Position numbers and translations under genes: made by a program | Part shown: positions 36,476 through 45,408 of the stretch, in pieces | How the letters are laid out: each line of letters opens with the position of its first letter | Numbering within the stretch: position 1 is the first letter of the stretch | Assembly: GCF_026213295.1 (NCBI RefSeq) | Contig: NC_079428.1 | Coordinates: 3,917,520 to 3,981,519, forward strand | Origin: Gadus chalcogrammus | Lineage: Eukaryota; Chordata; Actinopteri; Gadiformes; Gadidae | Direction: 5' to 3' | Length of the DNA: 64,000 nt | The notes under the pieces: generated by a model | Seen by the model: only the letters and a program-made list of their open reading frames with translations | Told to the model about the DNA's origin: nothing | Databases searched by the model: none

Positions 36476-37273
36476 GCGTGTGCGTGCGTGCGCGTGCGTG
36501 CGTTTGTTTGCTGGAGTCACAGAGGGCAGCCGATGCTGTCCTTGACGTCCTTTGCTAGACTCAAGCCCCTCTCTAGTCCAGCACTCTAGGGATCCACACA
36601 CCACTTCTCAGTCAGACACACAGAGAAATGCAGAGTTATGTTGTTGTTGAAACACATGTTTGATGTAGGGTTGAATGCTTTGTTTCTGACGCAGAGAGGC
36701 AATCTTGTTATTAAGTGTATATGTATGGGGATGCAAAAACAAATGTTGTAGACCACAAAAGAATGGGTTTTCTCCATTTATGTACTAAAACGCCAGTGCA
36801 GTGGTAATCGACAATGCTTTTAAAGATTACCCACATTGACCATTAACCCTATTCACAGACCTCTAATAGCATTTCGTCGTTTAAGTAAAGTACATTCACC
36901 AGAAATGATGCGTTTCAGAAATTCAAATAATTGCTTTGTGTATTGTTATTGCTGAATACTTTGTTTTTCTACACTTTTCTACACTGTCAGATAAAGCAAG
37001 CAAATGCCAGCCATCACTTAGGACTCGTACATAATGACATTTGCTATAATGTATGACATTTGATGGCTAACCCTTGACTAAATGACGAAACGATTCATTC
37101 ATCACTCAGAAATAATTACCGTTAGACTAACTGCCGGATGAAAATATGAAATATATATACAATGATCTGACGTGTAACAATGCTCTGTAAATTGCAGGCT
37201 GGCCCCTCCTGGATTATGCCCAATAATAGTGTATCAGTAACTGTGCCTCTTATAATCTTGTGTTGCTCTCTAG

Positions 37274-37331
37274 CACCGGACAACGGTACCATACTCGAAC
37301 CATGAGCTCAGTGGCGGTGTTGACACCAGAG
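37274..37331 (+). CDS. hdlbp: Vigilin, first coding exon, cut off by the gap
   Basis: An acceptor (GCTCTCTAG) precedes a 28-nt leader and an ATG at 37302-37304. The ten codons that follow read MSSVAVLTPE before the N gap. Vertebrate vigilin (HDLBP), an RNA-binding protein with 14 or more KH domains, begins MSSVAVLT, so this is probably its start codon exon. No KH domain or other vigilin exon is found in the remaining 26 kb, so the gene is broken by the gap or by a wrong scaffold join. The ten-residue match is short, hence moderate confidence. Confidence 0.6.
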
Positions 37332-37431
37332 NNNNNNNNNNNNNNNNNNNNNNNNNNNNNNNNNNNNNNNNNNNNNNNNNNNNNNNNNNNNNNNNNNNNN
37401 NNNNNNNNNNNNNNNNNNNNNNNNNNNNNNN
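37332..37431. other. Assembly gap (100 N)
   Basis: Exactly 100 N, the usual placeholder for a gap of unknown length. The left flank is the hdlbp-like exon and the right flank is repeat sequence. Confidence 0.99.
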
Positions 37432-37435
37432 GTAA

Positions 37436-38031
37436 GGTGTCTTGGTGGTGTGGTGGTAAGGGCTGTTGGTTAACACCCTGTCGACTCAGGTTCGAGTCCC
37501 CGCACGCACGGGTAATATGATGCTGACCGTCATGATGTGCTATCAGACACTATGTAGGTTTGGGTTCCCTGCTCAGAACCAGGGTTCAAGAAGTACCTTA
37601 ATGGATATATCTTATTTCTCTATCATGTGAATGGTAAAGTCAAGTATAACCTCCAAACTTGTGCTAGTAGGTGTCTTGCTGGTGAAGCGGTCAGTGCTGT
37701 GTGTTAACACTCTGTAGACTAAGGTTCGAGTCCCCGCTCACACGGCCACCAAGAACGTTACGGTATATCGGTTGGGTTATTAAACATGACGCCTTCAGGT
37801 GTTACTTACTTACTACTTTACTAATTAATGAAACTTAGATGTGTACACCATCCCTCAGAACCAGGGTTCAAGAGGTACCTTAATGGATACATCTTATTTC
37901 TCTATCATGTGAATGGTAAAGTCAAGTATAACCTCCAAACTTGTGCTAGTAGGTGTCTTGGTGGTGCAGCAGCGGTCAGGGCTGTTGGTTAACGCTCTGT
38001 CGACTCAGGTTCGAGTCCCCGCAGGCACGGC
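37436..38031 (+). repeat. Three tRNA-like elements in direct array
   Basis: Segments 37436-37511, 37670-37745 and 37952-38031 share GGTGTCTTGSTGGTG near the start and a B-box-like GGTTCGAGTCCCCGC near the end, about 45 nt after an A-box-like block. The linker between copies 2 and 3 is also repeated (CTCAGAACCAGGGTTCAAG, GTAAAGTCAAGTATAACCTC), giving a unit of about 283 bp. None folds into a convincing full cloverleaf by eye, so I call them tRNA-derived repeats, not tRNA genes. Confidence 0.75.
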
Positions 38032-38114
38032 TAATAAGAATGATATTATTGACAGTCAATTTCACACGACATTGCTTCTTGTGAATTGTTAAGTCAATTA
38101 TGAACTCTGATTAA

Positions 38115-38359
38115 GTCTGACCCAGTGGGGCAGTGGATAGAGCTGTATGTGTTCTGTTCTTGAGTCGTGTATATGACCTGGCTTCAAATCCCGTCAGGAA
38201 CACTCACATTGGATTGGAGACTTTTGCCAACAATGTCATGTGTATTGTAGGGTCAACAATGAACTCTCTCCGTTTCTAAGTCGGTGTCTCTGTGGCGCAG
38301 GTGATAGAGCTGTTGAGGATCTGTTCTGGAGACACCGGTTCGATTCCTGTCATTGGGGG
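38115..38359 (+). repeat. tRNA-like elements T4 and T5 (copy 1)
   Basis: 38115-38200 has A-box-like CAGTGGATAGAGC and B-box-like GGCTTCAAATCCC. 38283-38359 has TGTGGCGCAGGTGATAGAGC and GGTTCGATTCC. The second resembles tRNA D-arm and T-arm sequences, but the acceptor ends do not pair. Copies in the second duplicate are at 41036-41121 and 41203-41280. Confidence 0.7.
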
Positions 38360-38491
38360 TTTTGTGAGAATCACTCTCTGGTGATTGGATGAGTGTGAAT
38401 GACTGTCTGTGTGAATGGATGTGTCTGTGAATAAGTTAATTCGCAGCCATCGATTCACACAGACAGTCATTGTGAATGAATGGGTGAGTGG

Positions 38492-38569
38492 GAATGACTG
38501 TCTGTGAGAATGGATGACTGTGAATGAGTGCACTCATTCACAGCCATCCATTCTCACAGACAGTCATTC
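38492..38569. repeat. 78-nt near-perfect hairpin (copy 1)
   Basis: Arms 38492-38530 and 38531-38569 (39 nt each) are complementary at all but one position, with no loop. A second hairpin with about 24-nt arms lies just upstream (38398-38471) and shares the AATGACTGTCTGTG motif. Both are kept in the second duplicate (41318-41391 and 41412-41489). Confidence 0.92.
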
Positions 38570-38624
38570 GAAATGAATGTGTGAGAGAATGGACCCAATC
38601 AGCAGAGAGTCGTTCCCATAAGAC

Positions 38625-39054
38625 CCCCCACCGTAGGAGTCAAACCGATGACTCCAGAACAGATCCTCAACAGCTCAAACACCCGGAGGAGGGGACTTCT
38701 TGATGAAAGTTTCTCTGATACTTTAACAAAAATGTTGTACTCCCACCTGGATTGCAGGCGAGAGTGTGTCAGGGGGACCCAGGTGAGAGTGTGTCAGGTA
38801 ATTCCAGGGGTGAGTGTGTCAGGTGGGACTTGAACCCCGTCCTCCAGAACTGATATCCAACAGCTCTCTCACATGCGCCACCGAGACACTTACTAGTACA
38901 TGGTCGAAAGTTATAGTTGTCAATGACATTTTAGACATTTACATGTTTTCAAAATCATAGTAGGATTCCAAGGTTAGTGCAGAAGTGGGTACTTGAACCC
39001 ACGTCTCCAGAACAGATAACAAACAGCTCTCTCACTTGCACCACCAAGACACTG
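38625..39054 (-). repeat. tRNA-like elements T6, T7 and T8 on the minus strand (copy 1)
   Basis: On the minus strand 38636-38695, 38822-38891 and 38985-39054 read toward the T5 element and share its body (GAGCTGTT, then GTTCTGGAG) and end in B-box-like GGTTTGACTCC, GGTTCAAGTCC and GGTTCAAGTACC. With T5 they form a large imperfect inverted repeat around the hairpins. Confidence 0.65.
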
Positions 39055-39560
39055 TGGTTTGTTAAAGCTTATAAGTAACATTACATTGAACGACATTGTT
39101 TCTAAAATCAAATTTCACGGCTAACCCGGGGAATTCCCATTCTTGTTGCACAATGATGAATTTGGGATTAAACAAATCGTCTCAATCTGGGTAAAACAGG
39201 CACATTTTCATATACCTCTGCGTAACCCTTTAAATTCCTTTGAAGGTCTAGGAAGGCCTATATTTTATCTCCAGCCTTTTCATATTAGTGACACTGGGAA
39301 ATATCCCTAATACACTACATTTACCCTTGGATGCAGTTGTTTAGACGCATACATAACTAGAGGGTGCCCGGTACTAATGCTTGCTCTGGGACACGATTCA
39401 GTAGATTAACGTTCATAAACTGACTGATCTCCAGATGTTTTTGATAAACTGGAGGATGCTTTAAAAAACCTCCTAATAAATTATTTAAGAGCCCCCCCCC
39501 CCCCCCCCAACCAAGACCAATCGCCCATCAAGGCATTGAGGCTTAATTGGTACATTGTCA

Positions 39561-39624
39561 AGTGACTCAAACCCAGGACCTCAGGCTGATGACCAGGAGC
39601 TCGCCACAGCGCTGGAGATTGCCA
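39561..39624 (-). repeat. tRNA-like element T9 (copy 1)
   Basis: On the minus strand it has TGTGGCGAGCTCCTGG as an A-box-like block and GGGTTTGAGTC as a B-box-like block, about 40 nt apart. Its duplicate is near 42481-42541. Weaker than T5. Confidence 0.45.
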
Positions 39625-40190
39625 GAAGAATATTTGACATTATATTCGACATGACTGTGGTTGAAAAACAACAGTCATAAGCAGGACTTGAAGCTGGGTC
39701 CCAAGCACTTTATTCAGCAGGTCTTCAAACTTCAAATGGAAGGGCTTTCATCAGTGGGCCATTGGCTAAATCACCATTGTGTGGTATACAATAACTCACA
39801 TGACAATCTTCTTCAATTGAACTATATCACATTAAATCACAGATTCAGTCCTTTGTCGCTAACAGGTGAAAACATAAAGCAAATTTTCGATTTTAAAAAG
39901 CAAAATAATAACTTCAGCTTCATTCAATGAGGGCTTGTTACATTGAGTCCGCCGTGTGCCGCATTTGCGTGCCGTGTGCAACCGAGCAGACTCGCTGGGG
40001 CTATGGGCCGGGTTGCGCACCTGTTGGGCATTAAGCAATCAATGCTGCCATGTAGCGTTTTCTTCCAACGAATCCATAAAACCAGTTTTGACATCATCCC
40101 CCTGTGATGAGGCTGCAGATTTTTCTGCAACATTTTCTTTGCAAAGTAGCAGTTGAAACTCTCGTTAACACCGGCTTGTGGATCATCCGG

Positions 40191-40774
40191 CTTGTGGATG
40201 ATACAAACTTATAAAGTTTGTATCATTACAAACTTTATAAGTCTATAAAGTTTGTAATGATATTTCTATTGAACTGATTGACATAGCCTCCGACCTCAAT
40301 ATGATCCTAACCTCCATGGGGATGTGGAGAGAGCAGTTGGCTGACACTCTTGAGACCGGGGTTCTAGTCCAACTAATGATCTCTAATGTTTATTTCTGTA
40401 TCATGTGTGTTGTAAAGTCAAGTCTAACCGCCATCAACAAAATCATCAAAACTCAGACACAGGTTTGAGTCCCAGCTCACGGGGATTAAGAGTTTGCTCA
40501 TCCTTTCTTGCTGAGCCTAGATTCTGTTCACCGCTTAGACCCAGGCTTAAAGTCCCCTGATGGAATAAGTAGCTTAATGGACACCTCTTATTTCTAGACT
40601 GTGTGAATTGTAAGGTCAAGTATAACCTCCAAAACATCTTGATGTGTGTCTTGGTGGTGTGGCGGTCAGGGCTGTGGGTTAACACTCTGCAGGTGCTGGT
40701 TTGAGTCCCCGCACGCACGGCTAATAAGAAGCTGACCTTCATGATGAGCTTTCAGGCACTTTGGTTTATGTTCG
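40191..40774. repeat. Spacer between duplicates, with palindromes and one tRNA-like element
   Basis: 40198-40260 contains nested palindromes of ACAAACTTTATAA type. 40645-40721 is another tRNA-like copy (TTGGTGGTGTGGCGGTC, then GGTTTGAGTCCCCGC). No gene. Confidence 0.6.
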
Positions 40775-43110
40775 CTGCTCAGAACCAGGGTTCAAGAGGT
40801 ACCTTAATGGATACATCTTATTTCTCTGTAATGTGAATAGTAAAGTCAAGTATAACCTCCAAACATGCGCTGGGTAGCGTCTTGGTGGTACAGCGGTCAG
40901 GGCTGTTGGTTAATGCTCTGTAGACTCAGGTCAGAGTCCCTGCACTCACGGCTAATAAGTCTGATATTATTGATATTCAATTTCACGCGACATTGCTTCT
41001 TGTGAATTGTTAAGTCAATTATGAACTCTGTTTTAGTCTGGCTCAGTGGGGCAGTGGATAGAGCTGTATGGGTTCTGTTCTTGAGTCGTGTATATGACCT
41101 GGGTTCAAATCCTGTCAGGAACACTCACCTTGGATTGGAGACTTTTTCCAACAATGTCATGTGTATTGTAGGGTCAACAATGAACTTTCTCCATTTCTAA
41201 GTCGGTGTCTCTGTGGCGCAGGTGATAGAGCTGTTGAGGATCTGTTCTGGAGACACCGGTTCGAGTCCTGCAATTGGGGGTTTTGTGAGAATCACTCTCT
41301 GGTGATTGGATGAGTGTGAATGACTGTCTGTGTGAATGGATGTGTCTGTGAATCAATTAATTCGCAGCCATCGATTCACACAGACAGTCATTGTGAATGA
41401 ATGGGTGAGTGGGAATGACTGTCTGTGAGAATGGATGACTGTGAATGAGTGCACTCATTCACAGCCATCCATTCTCACAGACAGTCATTCGAAATGAATG
41501 TGTGAGAGAATGGACCCAATCAGCAGAGAGTCGTTCCCATAAGACCCCCCACCGTAGGAGTCAAACCGATGACTCCAGAACAGATCCTCAACAGCTCAAA
41601 CACCCGGAGGAGGGGACGTTTTGATGAAAGTTTCTCTGATACTTTAACAAAAATGTTGTACTCCCACCTGGATTGCAGGTGAGAGTGTGTCAGGGGGACC
41701 CAGGTGAGAGTGTGTCAGGTAGTTCCAGGGGTGAGTGTGTCAGGTGGGACTTGAACCCCGGTCTCCAGAACTGATATCCAACAGCTCTCTCACATGCGCC
41801 ACCGAGACACTTACTAGTACATGGTCGAAAGTTATAGTTGTCAATGACATTTTAGACATTTACATGTTTTCAAAAACATAGTAGGATTCCAAGGTTAGTG
41901 CAGAAGTGGGTACTTGAACCCACGTCTCCAGAACAGATAACAAACAGCTCTCTCACTTGCACCACCAAGACACTGGGATTGGTTAAAGCCTATAAGTAAG
42001 ATTACATTGAACGACATTGTTTCTAAAATCAAATTTCACGGCTAACCCGGGGAATTCCCATTCTTGACACACAATGATGAATTTGTGATTAAACAAATCG
42101 TCTCAATCTGGGCAAAACAGGAACATTTTCATATACCTCTGCGTATCCCTTTAAATTCCTTTGAAGGTCTAGGAAGGCCTATATTTTATCTCCAGCCATT
42201 TCATATTAGTGACACTTGGAAATATCCCTAATACACTACATTTACCCTTGGATGCAGTTGTTTAGACGCATACATAACTAGAGGGTGCCCGGTACTAATG
42301 CTTGCTCTGGGACTCGATTCAATAGATTAACGTTCATAAACTGACTGATCTCCAGATGTTTTTGATAAACTGGAGGATGCTCTAAAAAACCTCCTAATAA
42401 ATTATTTAAGAGCCCCCCCCCCCAACCAAGACCAATCGCCCATCAAGGCATTGAGGCTTAATTAGTACATTGTTAAGTGACTCAAACCCAGGACCTCAGG
42501 CTGATGACCAGGAGCTCGCCACAGCGCTGGAGATTGCCAGAAGAATATTTGACATTATATTCGACATGACTGTGGTTGAAAAACAAGTCATAAGCAGGAC
42601 TTGAAGCTGGGTCCCAAGCACTTTATTCAGCAGGTCTTCAAACTTCAAATGGAAGGGCTTTCATCAGTGGGCCATTGGCTAAATCACCATTGTTTTACCT
42701 CATTAGGTACACAATAACTTACATGACAATCTTCTTCAATTTAACTATATCACATTAAATCACAGATTCAGTCCTTTGTCGCTAACAGGTGAAAACAAAG
42801 CAAATTTTCGATTTTAAAAAGCAAAATAATAACTTCAGCTTCATTCAATGAGGGCTCGTTAAATTGAGTCCGCCGTGTGCCGCATTTGCGTGCCGTGCGC
42901 AACCGAGCAGACTCGCTGGGGCTATGGGCCGGGTTGCGCACCTGTTGGGCATTAAGCAATCAATGCTGCCATGGAGCGTTTTCTTCTAACAAATCTATGA
43001 AACTAGTTTTGACATCATCCCCCTGTGATGAGGCTGCAGATTTTTCTGCAACATTTTCTTTGCAAAGTAGCAGTTGAAACTCTGGTGATCACCGGCTTGT
43101 GGACTACCAC
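40775..43110. repeat. Segmental tandem duplication, copy 2
   Basis: Second copy of 37855-40190. It keeps T-like elements (40876-40951, 41036-41121, 41203-41280 on +; the minus-strand set at about 41557-41975), the hairpins (41318-41489) and the right-hand segment. Differences include a shorter C-run at 42413-42422 compared with 39490-39508, as expected for slippage. Confidence 0.92.
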
Positions 43111-43502
43111 TTCCACTGTTTCTTATACAATATGGGATAAATAAAAGAAAGCAATTATCCTACAATCTCAAATAGACCCCCCTCCTGACTCTCTATTCAT
43201 ACCGTTCTTCAGGGGATTGAGTCAGCACAAACAAGATACACGCGAAGAAGAGAAGGAGAAGGCCCCACCAGGAAGTAAAATAATCTCCGTCCGCTTCAAC
43301 CTTTATTATGTTCATGGCTTCAACAGAGAAACACTGAGCATGCGCATTGCCCCTCCAGACGAACTCAGCCGGAAGAGGCAAGCCAGGGTCGACAAAAAAT
43401 GAAATAAAGCTCCGAATTTATTATTTTATAGTACTTTTGGGGAGATTATTTTATCTATATCTATATATAATATATATCTATATATCTATATATCTATATA
43501 TC

Positions 43503-43533
<31 letters not shown>

Positions 43534-43577
43534 TTTTAGATATATATTCTTTTTCATTTTCTTTTTTTCTTATGTTG

Positions 43578-44013
43578 TAATTGATTGACGTAGGTGAGGG
43601 TACATTTAGGGCATTTAGATTCGGGGTAGGGTATATTCTAGACTCAGATTTAGACAAAAAGTAGCCTAGAGTAGACTATTTCCTAATATATGTCAACATT
43701 ATTAGCGTTTTTATTTATTATAGTTTTATTATATTAAAGGTTACTTTACATTCCCATTAAGTTTTTGTTGGTAATTATAGCACAAAATGCATCCACCATT
43801 AAGTTAAGACTGCATCTGCTGGCGTAGAAATCAGAGTACTTCCGGTTTCCAAGCAGTTTAAACCGAGTCAGCTAGGAATCAGCTGATCCAGTATGAGTCG
43901 TCGCACAGCAATCACGTTTAACCTCGTGCGCAGCTGCGTGTTAAACTCCAAAACCTAAGTTTTAAGGAGTACGGTTTAAAGCGCAGCAATGCTAACTGAC
44001 AGACCAATTGGCC
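43578..44013. repeat. Dispersed repeat, copy B
   Basis: Pairs with 8255-8640. Compared with copy A it has extra bases after TTGATTGACGTA and lacks a few elsewhere, so the two diverged independently and are not a recent local duplication. Confidence 0.85.
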
Positions 44014-44175
44014 CCATATCATTATTCAGGTTAAATGATCAACAAAACGATGATTACCTCTGTTGAAGCCAAAAGCGCCTCGGTTCATAAACATCCTAGG
44101 TATCATGTCAAATAGCGACACTATCTGGCGACTACATGCATGTGTTTGGAGTCGCTATCCGCGGTGCTTAAATGT

Positions 44176-44248
44176 TAGCCTAGAAATCTAGTCGCCCCTA
44201 GCGACAGCAAATTTAATCTTTCTGATATGGGTCTGGCTTGCCAGGCTA
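44176..44248. mobile_element. Small MITE with 9-bp target-site duplication
   Basis: A 73-bp element starting TAGCCTAG and ending CCAGGCTA, flanked by the identical 9-mer CTTAAATGT (44167-44175 and 44249-44257). Ends and duplication length match the element at 25548-25861. Confidence 0.75.
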
Positions 44249-44292
44249 CTTAAATGTAGGACTTGATCGAAAACATCTCAGTTCATCAGCGT

Positions 44293-45111
44293 TTTATTCA
44301 AAATTTTCTCTACTTCCCCGTCCTCTGATTAATTTTTCTGCTTCCTTATAAAAATCTGTAAACATGATGAGTTAAGAGAATGAAATGGAATGTTAGAAAA
44401 AAAAAATCATTGAAGAGTAAAAATTTGCAGGACGATAAGGCCCACATATAGCATACAATGAACATGAAAAACTCAGTCTATAAAAATCTATCCATTCTAT
44501 TTCCTAATAGAAAAATCGTGAGGAATATCACGACTGTTCCGTCCCTGCAGTCTGCAGGTCAAGGGTCGCGTCGCCTCATCAGCGCGCTGGTGTACTCTCT
44601 CTCAAGGAGGAGGGGGTCTCTGGTGGTCCGGAGGTGACCCTGGATGGGGGGGATAGAGGTCAGAGGTCAGACCGGGACTGGGTAGAGACAACTCCATTAA
44701 AGATGTTGAGGAGATAGACGTCCAGTGTAGTGCAGGGGAGGCACAGTAGAGAACAACGGGGCTGGGGTAGGGCAAGCAAGTAGGTTAGGGTAAGCTAGAG
44801 AAGAATAAGGTAGGGGAAACTGCAGTAGGTTAGGTTAGGGTAGGCTAGAGAAGGTTAGGGTAGGGTACACTGCAGTAGGTTAGGGTAGGGTAGGCTAGAG
44901 AAGGTTAGGGTAGGGTAGGGGAAACTGCAGTAGGTTAGGTTAGGGTAGACTAGAGAAGGTTAGGGTAGGGTAGGGTACACTGCAGTAGGTTAGGGTAGAC
45001 TACAGAAGGTTAGGGTACACTAGGGTAGGTTTTGGTTAGGTTAGAGTAGGTAAGGTAAGGGTAGACTAGAGGAGGTCAGGTTAGGGTAGACTAGAGAAGA
45101 GTTAGGGTGAA
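44293..45111 (-). other. 3' UTR of the coiled-coil gene
   Basis: Minus-strand AATAAA (plus-strand TTTATT at 44293-44298) is the likely poly(A) signal. The interval also contains the telomere-like minisatellite at 44755-45110. Confidence 0.45.
44755..45110. repeat. TTAGGG-like minisatellite
   Basis: Head-to-tail units of about 45-60 bp built from GGTTAGGGTAGGGTA, CTAGAGAAGG and CACTGCAGTAGG. It contains many TTAGGG and TAGGG words but is not a pure telomere repeat. It ends at the last codons of the coiled-coil gene and may supply its C-terminal residues. Confidence 0.85.
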
Positions 45112-45298
45112 CTAGGCTACAGTAGGGTAGACTAGGGCCGGGTATACTAAAGCAGGAGAGGAAAGGCTCGGAGGGCTGGGGACCTGTCTGTCTCTCAGGA
45201 GGCGGGCCTTCTCGATGAGCTGTTGCAGCTCCGCAATCAGCCTCTCGTTCTCCTCCAGAACCTGTTTATTATGAGACTGCTGGGAGAGCAGCACCTCC

Positions 45299-45350
<52 letters not shown>

Positions 45351-45360
45351 GAGAGAGAGG

Positions 45361-45408
<48 letters not shown>

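Larger units (their letters stand above)
37855..40190. repeat. Segmental tandem duplication, copy 1
   Basis: Aligns with 40775-43110 at a constant offset of about 2,920 bp, with few substitutions and small indels. Paired landmarks: GTCTCTGTGGCGCAGGTGAT at 38286 and 41206; CACCCGGAGGAGGGGAC at 38679 and 41600; and the boundary near 40160 and 43080. Contains tRNA-like elements on both strands and two hairpins. Confidence 0.92.
43111..44280. other. Intergenic region with repeats
   Basis: No gene seen. Holds a (TATC/TA)n tract (about 43451-43530), dispersed repeat copy B (43578-44013) and a small MITE (44176-44248). Confidence 0.6.

Noticed and set aside
38283..38359. Functional tRNA gene
   Set aside because: A-box and B-box words are present and the D-arm region resembles tRNA, but the first and last seven bases do not pair and the anticodon arm is not convincing. 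Kept as a tRNA-like repeat.
44755..45110. Interstitial telomere
   Set aside because: TTAGGG words occur but inside longer mixed units (CTAGAGAAGG, CTGCAGTAGG); this is a minisatellite, not a (TTAGGG)n block.
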